Assembly (NCBI RefSeq): GCF_003258605.2
Contig: NZ_CP031264.1
Coordinates: 5,456,001 to 5,520,000 of the forward strand
Direction of reading: 5' to 3'
Origin: Peterkaempfera bronchialis
Lineage (GTDB): Bacteria; Actinomycetota; Actinomycetes; Streptomycetales; Streptomycetaceae
Length of the DNA stretch: 64,000 bases
The position numbers and the translations under genes were made by a program. Under the pieces are notes generated by a model. The model was not told the DNA's origin, searched no databases, and saw nothing but the letters and a program-made list of their open reading frames with translations. This document shows positions 42,749 to 51,933 of the stretch, in pieces. Within the stretch, counting starts at the first letter, position 1; the number at the start of each line of letters is the position of its first letter.

Positions 42749-44266
42749 ATGGCGGACTTCGTCGGCGCGGTGGACCAGGGGACCACCAGCAGCCGCTTCA
42801 TGATCTTCGACCACGACGGCAACGAGGTGGCCAAGCACCAGCTGGAGCACACCCAGATCCTGCCGCGCCCCGGCTGGGTCGAACACGACCCGGTGGAGAT
42901 CTGGGAACGCACCAATGTCGCCATCCAGAACGCGGTCCGCTCCGCCGGGATCTCCCCCGCCGACCTCGACGCCATCGGCATCACCAACCAGCGCGAGACC
43001 ACCGTGGTCTGGGACCCGCGCACCGGCCAGCCCTACTGCAACGCCATCGTCTGGCAGGACACCCGCACCGACCGGATCGCCGCCACCCTGGAACGCGACG
43101 GCCATGGCGACCTGATCCGCCGCCGGGCTGGTCTGCCGCCCGCCACCTACTTCTCCGGCGGCAAGCTCACATGGATCCTGGAGAACGTCGACGGGGTCCG
43201 CGCCGCAGCCGAGCAGGGCCACGCCGTCTTCGGCACCACCGACAGCTGGGTGCTCTGGAACCTCACCGGCGGCCCCAACGGCGGCATCCACGCCACCGAT
43301 GTCACCAACGCCAGCCGCACCATGCTGATGGACCTGGAGACGCTCGACTGGGACGACGAACTGCTGGACCTCTTCGGCATCCCGCGCGCCATGCTGCCGG
43401 TGATCAACCCCTCCTCCCACCCCGAGGCATACGGCCGCACCCGCACCACCCGGCCGCTGCGCCGGGCGGTGCCCATCACCGGCGTGCTCGGCGACCAGCA
43501 GGCCGCCACCGTCGGCCAGGTCTGCTTCGCCGTCGGCGAGGCCAAGAACACCTATGGCACCGGCAACTTCCTGCTGCTCAACACCGGCACCGAACCGGTC
43601 CGCTCGCGGCACGGCCTGATCACCACCGTCGCCTACCGCTTCGGTGACGCCCCCGCCGTGTACGCCCTGGAGGGGTCCATCGCCGTGACCGGCTCGGCCG
43701 TGCAGTGGCTCCGCGACCAGCTGCACGCCATCACCGACGCCGCCGAGAGCGAACGGCTCGCCGCCACCGTGCCGGACAGCGGCGGCGCCTACTTCGTCCC
43801 CGCCTTCTCCGGCCTCTTCGCCCCGTACTGGCGGTCCGACGCCCGGGGCGCCATCGTCGGCCTCGCCCGCTACCACACCAACGGCCATCTGGCCCGGGCC
43901 ACCCTGGAGGCGATCTGCTACCAGAGCCGCGACGTCGTCGAGGCGATGGAACAGGACTCCGGCGTCCACCTGGACGTCCTCCGGGTCGACGGCGGCGTCA
44001 CCGCCAACGACCTCTGCATGCAGACCCAGGCCGACATCCTCGGCGTCCCGGTCAGCCGCCCCGTGGTCGCCGAGACCACCGCGCTGGGCGCCGCCTACGC
44101 GGCCGGCCTGGCCACCGGCTTCTGGCGGGACACCGACGAGCTGCGCGAGCACTGGCACGAGTCCAAACGCTGGGAGCCCCGGTGGAGCGAGCAGCGCCGG
44201 GCCGAGGGGTACGCGGGGTGGAAGAAGGCCGTGCAGCGCACCCTCGACTGGGTCGAGGTGGAGTGA
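42749..44266 (+). CDS. glpK: Glycerol kinase
   Basis: A 505-residue FGGY-family kinase that phosphorylates glycerol to sn-glycerol 3-phosphate. It begins with the nucleotide-binding [13 protein letters not shown], has [13 protein letters not shown] and the second phosphate loop near [12 protein letters not shown], plus [13 protein letters not shown] at the end. ATG 42749 follows GAGGAGAGGGAG, itself part of a GGGGAGCG tandem run. Confidence 0.95.
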   Translation: MADFVGAVDQGTTSSRFMIFDHDGNEVAKHQLEHTQILPRPGWVEHDPVEIWERTNVAIQNAVRSAGISPADLDAIGITNQRETTVVWDPRTGQPYCNAIVWQDTRTDRIAATLERDGHGDLIRRRAGLPPATYFSGGKLTWILENVDGVRAAAEQGHAVFGTTDSWVLWNLTGGPNGGIHATDVTNASRTMLMDLETLDWDDELLDLFGIPRAMLPVINPSSHPEAYGRTRTTRPLRRAVPITGVLGDQQAATVGQVCFAVGEAKNTYGTGNFLLLNTGTEPVRSRHGLITTVAYRFGDAPAVYALEGSIAVTGSAVQWLRDQLHAITDAAESERLAATVPDSGGAYFVPAFSGLFAPYWRSDARGAIVGLARYHTNGHLARATLEAICYQSRDVVEAMEQDSGVHLDVLRVDGGVTANDLCMQTQADILGVPVSRPVVAETTALGAAYAAGLATGFWRDTDELREHWHESKRWEPRWSEQRRAEGYAGWKKAVQRTLDWVEVE

Positions 44267-44319
44267 GCCAGGCGGACCGCACGCCGTCCGCGCACAACCG
44301 CACGACGAGGAGCTGACCC

Positions 44320-46032
44320 ATGGTGAAGCCGGTGGCACTCTCGCCCCAGTCCCGCGCCGAAGCGCTCTACCGCCTCGGCGATCAGGAACTCGACATCCTC
44401 GTGGTGGGCGGCGGCGTGGTCGGCGCCGGAGCCGCCCTCGACGCCGCCACCCGGGGCCTCTCCGTCGGCCTGGTCGAGGCCCGCGACTGGGCCTCCGGCA
44501 CCTCCAGCCGCTCCAGCAAGCTGATCCACGGCGGGCTGCGCTACCTGGAGATGCTGGACTTCCGGCTGGTCGCCGAGGCCCTGCGGGAGCGCGGCCTGCT
44601 GCTCCAGCGGATCGCCCCCCACCTGGTCCGCCCCGTGCCGTTCCTCTACCCGCTCCAGCACCGCGTCTGGGAACGCCCCTACGTCGGCTCCGGCGTGCTG
44701 CTGTACGACACCATGGGCATCACCTCCGGCAATGCCCGGGGCCTGCCCCGCCACCGCCACCTCACCCGCCGGGGCGCCCTGCGGGAGGCCCCCGCGCTCC
44801 GTACCGACGCGCTGGTCGGCGCCGTCCAGTACTGGGACGCCCAGGTCGACGACGCCCGGCACACCATGACCACCGCCCGCACCGCCGCCGCGTACGGCGC
44901 GCTGGTCGCCAACCGCACCCGGGTCACCCGCTTCCTGCGCCAGGGCGAACGCGTCGTCGGCGCCGCCGTCACCGACCTGGAGACCGGGACCGAGACGGAG
45001 GTGCGCGCCCGGCAGGTGATCAACGCCACCGGCGTCTGGACCGACGACACCCAGGCGATGGCCGGCACCCGGGGCCAGTTCCATGTACGGGCCTCCAAGG
45101 GCGTCCACCTGCTGGTGCCCCGCGACCGCATCAACTCCCGCACCGGGCTGATCCTGCGGACCGAGAAATCCGTGCTCTTCGTCATCCCCTGGGGCCGCCA
45201 CTGGATCGTCGGCACCACCGACACCGACTGGGACCTCGACAAGTTCCACCCCGCCGCCAGCGCCCGGGACATCGAGTACCTGCTGGACCACGTCAACCAG
45301 GTCCTGGTCACCCCGCTCCTCCCGGAGGACGTCGAAGGCGTCTACGCCGGCCTGCGCCCGCTGCTCTCCGGCGAGGCCGCCGACACCAGCAAGCTCTCCC
45401 GGGAACACCTGGTCGCCCACCCCGTGCCCGGCCTGGTCGTGGTCGCCGGCGGCAAATACACCACCTACCGGGTGATGGCCAAGGACGCTGTGGACGAGGC
45501 CGTACGCGCCCTCGACGAGAAGGTGCCCGGGTGCACCACCGACACCGTGCCGCTGCTCGGCGCCGACGGCTTCCAGGCCATCTGGAACGCCCGCCACACC
45601 CTCGCCCGCCGCTCCGGTCTGCATGTCGCCCGGGTGGAGCACCTGCTGCGCCGCTACGGCTCCCTGGTCAACGAGGTGCTCGACCTGGTCGCCGCCGACC
45701 CCTCCCTCGGCGAACCGCTGCCCAGCTCCGACGACTACCTGCGCGCCGAGGCCGTCTACGCGGTCACCCATGAGGGCGCCCGGCACCTGGACGACGTGCT
45801 CGCCCGCCGCACCCGGATCTCCATCGAGTCCTGGGACCGGGGCGTGGACGCCGCCCGCACCGTCGCCGGGCTGATGGCCGAACCCCTCGGCTGGGGCGAG
45901 GACCAGGTGGAGCGGGAGATCGACCACTACCTCAAGCGGGTGGAGGCCGAACGGCAGGCCCAGGAGCAGCCCGACGACCACACGGCGGACGCCGTACGCC
46001 TCGGCGCACCCGAGATCGTCCCACCGGCCTGA
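44320..46032 (+). CDS. glpD: Glycerol-3-phosphate dehydrogenase, FAD-dependent
   Basis: A 570-residue flavoprotein oxidising glycerol 3-phosphate to dihydroxyacetone phosphate at the membrane. The FAD site is VVGGGVVGAGAALDAATRGL near residue 28, followed by the family motif SSRSSKLIHGGLRYLE and the substrate-binding GVHLLVPRDR and IVGTTDTDWD. GACGAGGAGCTGACCC precedes the ATG. It completes the glp operon, 53 nt after glpK. Confidence 0.95.
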   Translation: MVKPVALSPQSRAEALYRLGDQELDILVVGGGVVGAGAALDAATRGLSVGLVEARDWASGTSSRSSKLIHGGLRYLEMLDFRLVAEALRERGLLLQRIAPHLVRPVPFLYPLQHRVWERPYVGSGVLLYDTMGITSGNARGLPRHRHLTRRGALREAPALRTDALVGAVQYWDAQVDDARHTMTTARTAAAYGALVANRTRVTRFLRQGERVVGAAVTDLETGTETEVRARQVINATGVWTDDTQAMAGTRGQFHVRASKGVHLLVPRDRINSRTGLILRTEKSVLFVIPWGRHWIVGTTDTDWDLDKFHPAASARDIEYLLDHVNQVLVTPLLPEDVEGVYAGLRPLLSGEAADTSKLSREHLVAHPVPGLVVVAGGKYTTYRVMAKDAVDEAVRALDEKVPGCTTDTVPLLGADGFQAIWNARHTLARRSGLHVARVEHLLRRYGSLVNEVLDLVAADPSLGEPLPSSDDYLRAEAVYAVTHEGARHLDDVLARRTRISIESWDRGVDAARTVAGLMAEPLGWGEDQVEREIDHYLKRVEAERQAQEQPDDHTADAVRLGAPEIVPPA

Positions 46033-46110
46033 CCCGGCCCATCGCCCGCCTACTGCCCGCCCCCACGCCCATTGCCCGCCCGCCCTCGCCCGCCCCCGCC
46101 CTACTGCCCG

Positions 46111-46209
46111 CCTACTGCCCGTCCGCCCCCGCTCAACTGCCCGCCTACTGCCCGTCCGCCCCCGCTCAACTGCCCGCCTACTGCCCGCCCGCCCCCGCCC
46201 GGCATAGGG
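46111..46209. repeat. 33-bp tandem repeat after glpD
   Basis: Three units with a 33-bp period begin at 46111, 46144 and 46177; the first two are identical through CCTACTGCCCGTCCGCCCCC and CTCAACTGCCCG, and the third diverges at its end. Shorter CTACTGCCCG pieces extend upstream to about 46050. It fills most of the 231-bp gap between glpD and kynU. Confidence 0.9.
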
Positions 46210-46248
46210 TGCGGGCGGGCCGCGAGATCCGCGCCCCTCCCCGCACCC
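46205..46248 (+). promoter_or_regulatory. -10 box and inverted repeat before kynU
   Basis: TAGGGT at 46205-46210 is a plausible -10. GGGTGCGGG (46207-46215) and CCCGCACCC (46240-46248) are perfect 9-bp complements that bracket the start region and end just before the GGAGG ribosome-binding site. An operator is more likely than a hairpin, since the left arm overlaps the -10. Confidence 0.45.
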
Positions 46249-46263
46249 ATGGAGGCGAACCCG

Positions 46264-47526
46264 GTGACCACAGCCGCCGACGCCCTCACCGCCCTGGCGG
46301 CCCGCGCCGCCGCACTGGACGCCGCCGACCCACTGGCCGGCGTACGCGAGCGGTTCCTGCTGCCCGAAGGCGTCATCTACCTCGACGGCAACTCCCTCGG
46401 CGCACTCCCCGCCGCCGTGCCCCCCGTGCTCCAGGACGCCGTACAGCGCCAATGGGGCACCGACCTCGTCCGCTCCTGGAACGACAACGGCTGGTGGCAG
46501 GCCCCGCAGCGGGTCGGCGATGCGATCGGCCGGCTGATCGGCGCCGCCGCCGGGCAGACCGTGGTGGGGGAGTCCACCAGCGTCCAGCTCTTCAACGCCC
46601 TCACCGCCGCCTCCCGGCTGCGCCCCGGCCGCCCGCTGCTGCTCACCGACCCGGACCACTTCCCCACCGACCAGTACATCGCCGACTCGGTCGGCCGGCT
46701 GCTGGGCCTGGAGGTCCGCCGCGTCCCCGCCCGGGAGCTGGCCGCCGCGCTGGCCGCCGACGGTGAACGGGTGGCCGTGGCGGCGTACGCCCCGGTCGAC
46801 TACCGCACCGGCGAGCGGTACGACATGGCCGCCCTCACCGAGGCCGCCCACCGGGCCGGGGCGCTGATCCTCTGGGACCTCTGCCACGCCGCCGGCGCAC
46901 TGCCCGTGGAACTGGACGGCATCGGCGCCGACTTCGCCGTGGGCTGCGGCTACAAGTACCTCTCCGGCGGCCCCGGCGCCCCCGCCTTCCTCTACCTCGC
47001 CCACCGCCACCAGGGCTCCTTCGACCAGCCGCTCACCGGCTGGCACGGCCATGCGGACCCGTTTGCGATGGAGGGCCGCTACCGCCCGGCCCCGGACATC
47101 GCCCGCGCCCGCATCGGTACCCCGCCGCTGCTGTCACTGCTGGCCCTGGAGGCGGCGCTGACCGCCTTCGACGGGGTGGAGATGGCCCAGGTGCGGGCCA
47201 AGAACGTGTCGCTGACCGGCTTCTTCCTGGACTGCGCCGACCTGCTGCTGGACGGGCTGGGCTTCACCGCCGCCACCCCGCGTAGCCCCGAGCTGCGCGG
47301 CAGCCAGGTCTCCCTGCGCCACCCCGAGGCATACCCGCTGGTCCAGGCGCTGGTGGCGCGCGGCGTCATCGGCGACATGCGCGCGCCCGACCTGCTGCGC
47401 TTCGGGGTCAACGGGCTCTATGTGTCGCACACCGAGGTACTGGAGGCGGTACGGCAGCTCCGCGAGGTGGCGGTGTCCGGCGAGCACCGGGGGGAGCGCT
47501 TCCAACAGCGCGCCACCGTGACCTGA
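46264..47526 (+). CDS. kynU: Kynureninase
   Basis: A 420-residue PLP enzyme that cleaves kynurenine to anthranilate and alanine. LPEGVIYLDGNSLGALP is the family start, WDLCHAAGALPVEL supplies the PLP-binding Asp, and GCGYKYLSGGPGAPAFLY holds the Schiff-base Lys. The end shows the binding-loop pattern APDLLRFGVNGLYVSHTE. GTG 46264 has GGAGG 8 nt upstream; an ATG at 46249 lies before that site and is less likely. Tryptophan dioxygenase, often adjacent, is absent here. Confidence 0.92.
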   Translation: MTTAADALTALAARAAALDAADPLAGVRERFLLPEGVIYLDGNSLGALPAAVPPVLQDAVQRQWGTDLVRSWNDNGWWQAPQRVGDAIGRLIGAAAGQTVVGESTSVQLFNALTAASRLRPGRPLLLTDPDHFPTDQYIADSVGRLLGLEVRRVPARELAAALAADGERVAVAAYAPVDYRTGERYDMAALTEAAHRAGALILWDLCHAAGALPVELDGIGADFAVGCGYKYLSGGPGAPAFLYLAHRHQGSFDQPLTGWHGHADPFAMEGRYRPAPDIARARIGTPPLLSLLALEAALTAFDGVEMAQVRAKNVSLTGFFLDCADLLLDGLGFTAATPRSPELRGSQVSLRHPEAYPLVQALVARGVIGDMRAPDLLRFGVNGLYVSHTEVLEAVRQLREVAVSGEHRGERFQQRATVT

Positions 47527-47575
47527 GGGCCCGGCGCGACCCGAGGTCCGGCGACCTGAGCGCCCGCCCCCGGAC

Positions 47576-48250
47576 TCAGCGGGCCTTGGCGGGGCACTTC
47601 CCGATGGCGGCGGCGGCCTCCGCCGACGCCGTCTCGGGGTCGCGGCGCCGGATGGCCTCCACGATCCGCTCATGGCTCACATACCGGTCGTCGGAGAGCA
47701 CCGGCCCGATGTCCTGGCGCAGATGCGCGCGCAGCACCTCGCCGAGGTCGGCGTAGAGCGCGGCCAGCACCTCGTTGTGGGCGGCGGCCACCACCGCCTG
47801 GTGGAAGGCGGCGTCGGCCTGGACGAACGCCTCCAGCCCACCGGACCGCCAGCTCTCCTCCCGCCGCCGCAGCGCCACATCCAGCAGCTCCAGGTCGCGA
47901 CCGGTGCTGCGCCGGGCCGCCAGCCCGGCGGCCGAAGCCTCCAGCGCCTCCCGCAGCTCGGCCACCCGGGCGGGCTCGGCGTCGGCGAACCGCCGGTGCA
48001 TCACCCCGGCGAGTTCGCTGGTGGCCGCCACATAGGTGCCCGAGCCCTGCCGGATGTCCAGCAGCCCGTTGTGCGCCAGGGCCCGTACGGCCTCGCGGAT
48101 GGTGTTCCTCGCCACACCCAGCTGCTCGACCAGCTCGGCCTCGGTGGGGATACGTGAGCCGACGGGCCACTCGCCGGAGGTGATCTGGGCGCGCAACTGC
48201 CCGATGACCTGGTCGGACAGGGGCGTGCGCCGGGCGGACGACAGCGCCAT
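47576..48250 (-). CDS. GntR/FadR-family transcriptional regulator
   Basis: A 224-residue repressor. The winged HTH is at residues 12-75 (IPTEAELVEQLGVARNTIREAVRALAHNG split by the turn), followed by an all-helical FCD effector domain with AFHQAVVAAAHNEVL and the metal/ligand histidines. AAGGAG precedes the ATG. It is divergent from an MFS exporter with a palindromic intergenic site, so it most likely controls that transporter and itself. The effector is unknown. Confidence 0.9.
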   Translation of the reverse strand: MALSSARRTPLSDQVIGQLRAQITSGEWPVGSRIPTEAELVEQLGVARNTIREAVRALAHNGLLDIRQGSGTYVAATSELAGVMHRRFADAEPARVAELREALEASAAGLAARRSTGRDLELLDVALRRREESWRSGGLEAFVQADAAFHQAVVAAAHNEVLAALYADLGEVLRAHLRQDIGPVLSDDRYVSHERIVEAIRRRDPETASAEAAAAIGKCPAKAR

Positions 48251-48310
48251 GGGACTCCTTCCGGGTCGGGACTGCTCCTCCCATCATCCAACAGGGGAAT
48301 GGCGGAGAAG

Positions 48311-48330
48311 TCATCCCATGATTCTATGAT
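48311..48330. promoter_or_regulatory. Operator/promoter of the MFS gene
   Basis: TCAT-CCC-ATGA (48311-48321) is a perfect 4-3-4 palindrome that merges into ATGAT-TCT-ATGAT (48318-48330). TATGAT (48325-48330) is a near-ideal -10 and lies 7 nt before the ATG at 48338, so repressor binding would block transcription. CATCATCC upstream (48282) may be a further half-site. Confidence 0.55.
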
Positions 48331-48337
48331 GGTTGCC

Positions 48338-49618
48338 ATGTCGACCTCCGCAGACCTCACAGCAGAGGCCCGGGCCGACCGGCCCGCCTCCGACCGCGCC
48401 CCGGAGCGCCACCGAGACCACCAGCGCACCGCCCGCCGACTGCGGCTGCTGCTCGCCGCCGCCGTCGTCGCGGCCGCCTTCAACCTCCGCCCCGCCGTCA
48501 CCAGCCTCGGCCCGCTGCTGGAGCGGGTCCGCGACGGGCTGGGCATGAGCGCCACCGTCGCCGGACTGCTCACCGCCGTCCCCTCGCTCTGCTTCGCCGT
48601 CTTCGGCCTGGCCGCCCCCGGCCTGGCCCGCCGGATCGGTCCGGCGGCCGTCGTCACGGCCGGCATGGGAGCGATCACGGCCGGCCTGGCAGCCCGCGCC
48701 TTCGCCGGCAACACTGCCGTCTTCCTGCTGCTCAGCGCCCTCGCCCTGGCCGGTATAGCCGTCTCCAATGTGCTGATGCCGGTGATCGTCAAGCGGTACT
48801 TCCCCGACCGGGTCGGCCCGATGATCGGCCTCTACTCCATGGCGCTCTCCGCCGGTACCGCCGTGGCCGCCGCCGTCACCGTCCCCCTCACCTCGGCCGT
48901 CGGCGGCAGCTGGCGGGCCGGTCTCGGCATCTGGGCGGCCGCCGCCGCCATCGCCCTGGTGCTCTGGCTGGCCGCGCTCGCCGCCGACCGGGGCGGCAAC
49001 TCCGCCGCCTCCCGGGAGACGGCCGGCGGCGCCCCCGCCCTGCGCATCCTGCGCAGCCGCACCGCCTGGGCGCTCGCCATCTTCTTCGGCCTCCAGGCCA
49101 CCGGTGCCTACGCCACCATGGGCTGGCTGCCGCAGATCTACCAGGACGCCGGCATCTCCGCCGGGGAGTCCGGGGTGCTGCTCGCCGTCACCATGGTGAT
49201 CAGCGTGCCGGTCTCCTTCGCGCTGCCCTCGCTCGCCGCCGCCCGGGGCGACCAGCGGCTCTTCGTCGTGGTCCTGGGCTGCTTCGGCCTGGCCGGGTAC
49301 GCCGGGCTGGCGCTGGCCCCGGCGGGCGCGCCCTGGCTCTGGGCCGTACTGGCCGGACTGGCCAACTGCTGCTTCCCGCTGGCCATCACCATGATCGGCC
49401 TGCGGGCCCGCAGCGCCGTCGGGGTGGCCAAGCTGTCCGCGTTCTCGCAGAGCCTCGGCTATCTGATCTCCATCCCCGGACCGGTCCTGGTCGGCGCCCT
49501 CTACCAGGGCACCGGCTCCTGGTACGTGCCGATCGGCCTGCTCGCCGCGCTGCTGGTGCCGCAGATGGCCGCCGGGGTGCTGGCCGGACGCGCCCGCCAC
49601 ATCGAGGACGAGGTCTGA
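48338..49618 (+). CDS. MFS transporter, CynX/NimT type
   Basis: A 426-residue major facilitator protein with 12 predicted helices. FNLRPAVTSLGPLLERVRDGLGMSATVAGLLTAVPSL, cut across two helices, is the hallmark of the cyanate/nitroimidazole (CynX/NimT) group, and the second half begins with WALAIFFGLQATGAYATMGWLPQIY. Substrate unknown. ATG 48338 is chosen because TATGAT is 7 nt upstream; in-frame ATGs at 48326 and 48329 fall within that -10. Confidence 0.9.
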   Translation: MSTSADLTAEARADRPASDRAPERHRDHQRTARRLRLLLAAAVVAAAFNLRPAVTSLGPLLERVRDGLGMSATVAGLLTAVPSLCFAVFGLAAPGLARRIGPAAVVTAGMGAITAGLAARAFAGNTAVFLLLSALALAGIAVSNVLMPVIVKRYFPDRVGPMIGLYSMALSAGTAVAAAVTVPLTSAVGGSWRAGLGIWAAAAAIALVLWLAALAADRGGNSAASRETAGGAPALRILRSRTAWALAIFFGLQATGAYATMGWLPQIYQDAGISAGESGVLLAVTMVISVPVSFALPSLAAARGDQRLFVVVLGCFGLAGYAGLALAPAGAPWLWAVLAGLANCCFPLAITMIGLRARSAVGVAKLSAFSQSLGYLISIPGPVLVGALYQGTGSWYVPIGLLAALLVPQMAAGVLAGRARHIEDEV

Positions 49619-49673
49619 GACACGCGGCGCCCCCGGTGCCCCGCCACCGCCGCCGGGGTGCGAGACTCGGACC

Positions 49674-49796
49674 ATGCCCGTGCTCGAACCGAACCCCACC
49701 GACGGCCACAAGAAGCTGCTGCTGATGTTCGCCGCCATCGCCGGCATCCTGGTCGCCGTCGGCATCATCGCGACCATCGCCCAGAACATGGGCTGA
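49674..49796 (+). CDS. SGM_5486-type transporter-associated microprotein
   Basis: A 40-residue protein: a short polar start (MPVLEPNPTDGHKK) and one transmembrane helix (LLLMFAAIAGILVAVGIIATIA). Its form and its place 55 nt after an MFS gene match the small SGM_5486 transporter-associated family as I remember it. GAGACT lies 6 nt before the ATG, suggesting a separate leaderless transcript. Confidence 0.75.
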   Translation: MPVLEPNPTDGHKKLLLMFAAIAGILVAVGIIATIAQNMG

Positions 49797-49875
49797 TCCC
49801 CACGCCGGTCCCCACCAGGAGTGGCTGCCGTCGGAGCACCGCGCCGACGGCGGCGATTTCTGGAAAGCTGGCTGC

Positions 49876-50397
49876 ATGAGCGTCGACACGCCCCGCAGGA
49901 TCATCGTCCTCCGGCACGCGAAGGCCGACTGGCCGTCGGTGCCCGACCACGAGCGGCCACTGGCCGATCGCGGCCGGAGGGACGCCCCCGACGCCGGCCG
50001 CTGGCTGGCCGGCGCCGGGATCAACCCCGGACTCGTCCTCTGCTCCACCGCCCTGCGCACCCGCGAGACCTGGAAGCTGGTCGGTCACGAGCTGCCCAAA
50101 CGCCCCCGGAAGACCGTCTACGAGGACCGCCTCTACGAGGCCAGCCCCGGCGAGATCATCGCCGTCGTCCAGGAGACCACCGACGACATCGGCGACCTGC
50201 TCCTGGTCGGCCACAACCCCGGCGTCCAGGGCCTCACCGAGGTACTGACCGCCGAGTCCGAGGGCGACACCCTGATCAGGCTGCGCCGCAGCGGCTTCCC
50301 CACCTCGGCGGTGGCGGTGCTCACCTTCACCGGCTCCTGGAAGAGCGTCGAACCCGGTGTGGCCAAGCTGGTCGCCTTCCACTCGCCCCAGGACTGA
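49876..50397 (+). CDS. SixA-like histidine phosphatase
   Basis: A 173-residue phosphohistidine phosphatase of the histidine phosphatase superfamily. LRHAKADW carries the nucleophile His14, ALRTRETW the phosphate-binding Arg, and LLVGHNPGV the second His. The compact size and RHAK motif match SixA, which acts on phosphorylated histidine in signalling proteins. GGAAAG precedes the ATG. Confidence 0.88.
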   Translation: MSVDTPRRIIVLRHAKADWPSVPDHERPLADRGRRDAPDAGRWLAGAGINPGLVLCSTALRTRETWKLVGHELPKRPRKTVYEDRLYEASPGEIIAVVQETTDDIGDLLLVGHNPGVQGLTEVLTAESEGDTLIRLRRSGFPTSAVAVLTFTGSWKSVEPGVAKLVAFHSPQD

Positions 50398-50427
50398 CGC
50401 CGCGACCGACCCTCCGCTCCGCTACGA

Positions 50428-50475
50428 CGGCGGCCCCGGCCCGGCGGATCGAACCGCTGCGGGCCGGGGCCGCCG
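50428..50475. terminator. Bidirectional terminator between sixA-like and serB
   Basis: CGGCGGCCCCGGCCC and GGGCCGGGGCCGCCG are perfect 15-bp complements around an 18-nt loop, in the middle of the convergent gap. Two copies of CCCAGTGGAGGAG(C/T)G follow at 50480-50511. Confidence 0.88.
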
Positions 50476-50516
50476 GGTGTGCCCAGTGGAGGAGCGCCCA
50501 GTGGAGGAGTGTCCGG

Positions 50517-51758
50517 TCAGGCGTCCAGGGCGTCGGCCGCCTCGACCTCCTCGCGGGTGATGCCCAGCAGATAGAGCACGGTGTCCAGGAACGGCACATT
50601 CACCGCGGTGTCGGCGGCCCTGCGCACCACCGGCTTGGCGTTGAAGGCCACCCCCAGCCCGGCGGCGTTCAGCATGTCCAGGTCGTTGGCGCCGTCCCCG
50701 ATGGCCACCGTCTGCTCCAGCGGCACCTGCGCCTGCTCCGCGAACCGGGCCAGCATCCGGGCCTTGCCCGCACGGTCCACGATCTCGCCCACCACCCGGC
50801 CGGTGAACCGGCCGTCCTCGACCTCCAGGGTGTTGGCGGCGGCGAAGTCCAGCCCCAGGCGCTCCACCAGGTCATCGGTGACCTGGGTGAAGCCGCCGGA
50901 GACGATCCCGACCTGGTAGCCCAGCCGCTTGAGGGTCCGGATCAGCGTACGGGCGCCCGGGGTCAGCCGGACCGCGGAGCGGACCTTGTCCACCACTCCG
51001 GCGTCCAGGCCCGCCAGCAGCGCCACCCGGGCCCGCAGCGACTCGGCGAAGTCCAGCTCGCCGCGCATCGCCGCCGCCGTCACCTCGGCGACCTGCTCCT
51101 CGCAGCCCGCGTGCGCCGCGAAGAGCTCGATCACCTCGTCCTGGATCAGCGTGGAGTCCACGTCCATCACCACCAGCCGCTTGGCGCGGCGGTGCAGCCC
51201 GGCGCGGACCACGGCCACGTCCACCTGCTGGGCGGCGGCCTCCGTCGCCAGCTCCCCGCGCAGCGCCTCGGTGGCGACCCCTGACACGGCCAGCTCCACG
51301 GCGGTCACCGGGTACTTGGCGAGCCGGAACACCCGGTCGATGTTGCCGCCGGACTCGGTGATCCGGGCGGTGAGCGCGGCGACGGCTCCGGCGGTCAGCG
51401 GATGGCCGAGGACGGTGACATGCGACCGGCCCTCGCGGCGCGGCCGGTTGTCGCCGGTCCCGGAGATGATCTCCGCCTGGAGCTTGTGGTCCTCGGCCCA
51501 GCGGTGCACGGTCGAGCGCAGCTCGCCCTCGGGGCCAGGGGCGCCGCCGGACGGCGGGGTGACCAGGGCGCAGAGCGTTATCCGCCCCCGGGTCACGAGC
51601 TGCTCGATGTCTATGACGTCCACGCCGAAGTCGGCGAGCGTGGAGAAGAGACCCGTGGTGATGCCGGGCCGGTCCTTGCCGAAGACCTTGACCAGCAGGG
51701 TCCTGGGCTGCGGCGTGGGTTCGGGGAGGGGATCGGCTGACGGGAGCGATGCGTTCAT
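50517..51758 (-). CDS. serB: Phosphoserine phosphatase with N-terminal ACT domains
   Basis: A 413-residue enzyme for the last step of serine synthesis. Residues 18-100 are an ACT regulatory domain (LLVKVFGKDRPGITTGLFST), with a second ACT-like segment to about 190. The HAD domain follows, with VVMDVDSTLIQDE (nucleophile and acid Asp), GIVSGGFTQV (Ser) and AIGDGANDLDML (Lys-side and Asp motifs). A TAGCGT box lies just upstream. Confidence 0.93.
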   Translation of the reverse strand: MNASLPSADPLPEPTPQPRTLLVKVFGKDRPGITTGLFSTLADFGVDVIDIEQLVTRGRITLCALVTPPSGGAPGPEGELRSTVHRWAEDHKLQAEIISGTGDNRPRREGRSHVTVLGHPLTAGAVAALTARITESGGNIDRVFRLAKYPVTAVELAVSGVATEALRGELATEAAAQQVDVAVVRAGLHRRAKRLVVMDVDSTLIQDEVIELFAAHAGCEEQVAEVTAAAMRGELDFAESLRARVALLAGLDAGVVDKVRSAVRLTPGARTLIRTLKRLGYQVGIVSGGFTQVTDDLVERLGLDFAAANTLEVEDGRFTGRVVGEIVDRAGKARMLARFAEQAQVPLEQTVAIGDGANDLDMLNAAGLGVAFNAKPVVRRAADTAVNVPFLDTVLYLLGITREEVEAADALDA

Positions 51759-51933
51759 GGTGTCAACCACGCTACCCGGCGTGCGTGGGACGCTTCGCCC
51801 CCCGTCCGCTTCGTGGACGCCCGCGCGTGCGCTCCCCGGCGGAGGTTGCGCAGGTGCCGCCGGGCGCGGGCGGATTGCGCACGCGCGGTGGGCTCTACGG
51901 GTGGCCCCGGTGTGCGGGCCGGGGCGGGGGTGG

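Noticed and set aside
46050..46209. Possible CRISPR array
   Set aside because: Units are contiguous 33-bp tandem copies without unique spacers, and no cas genes are present.
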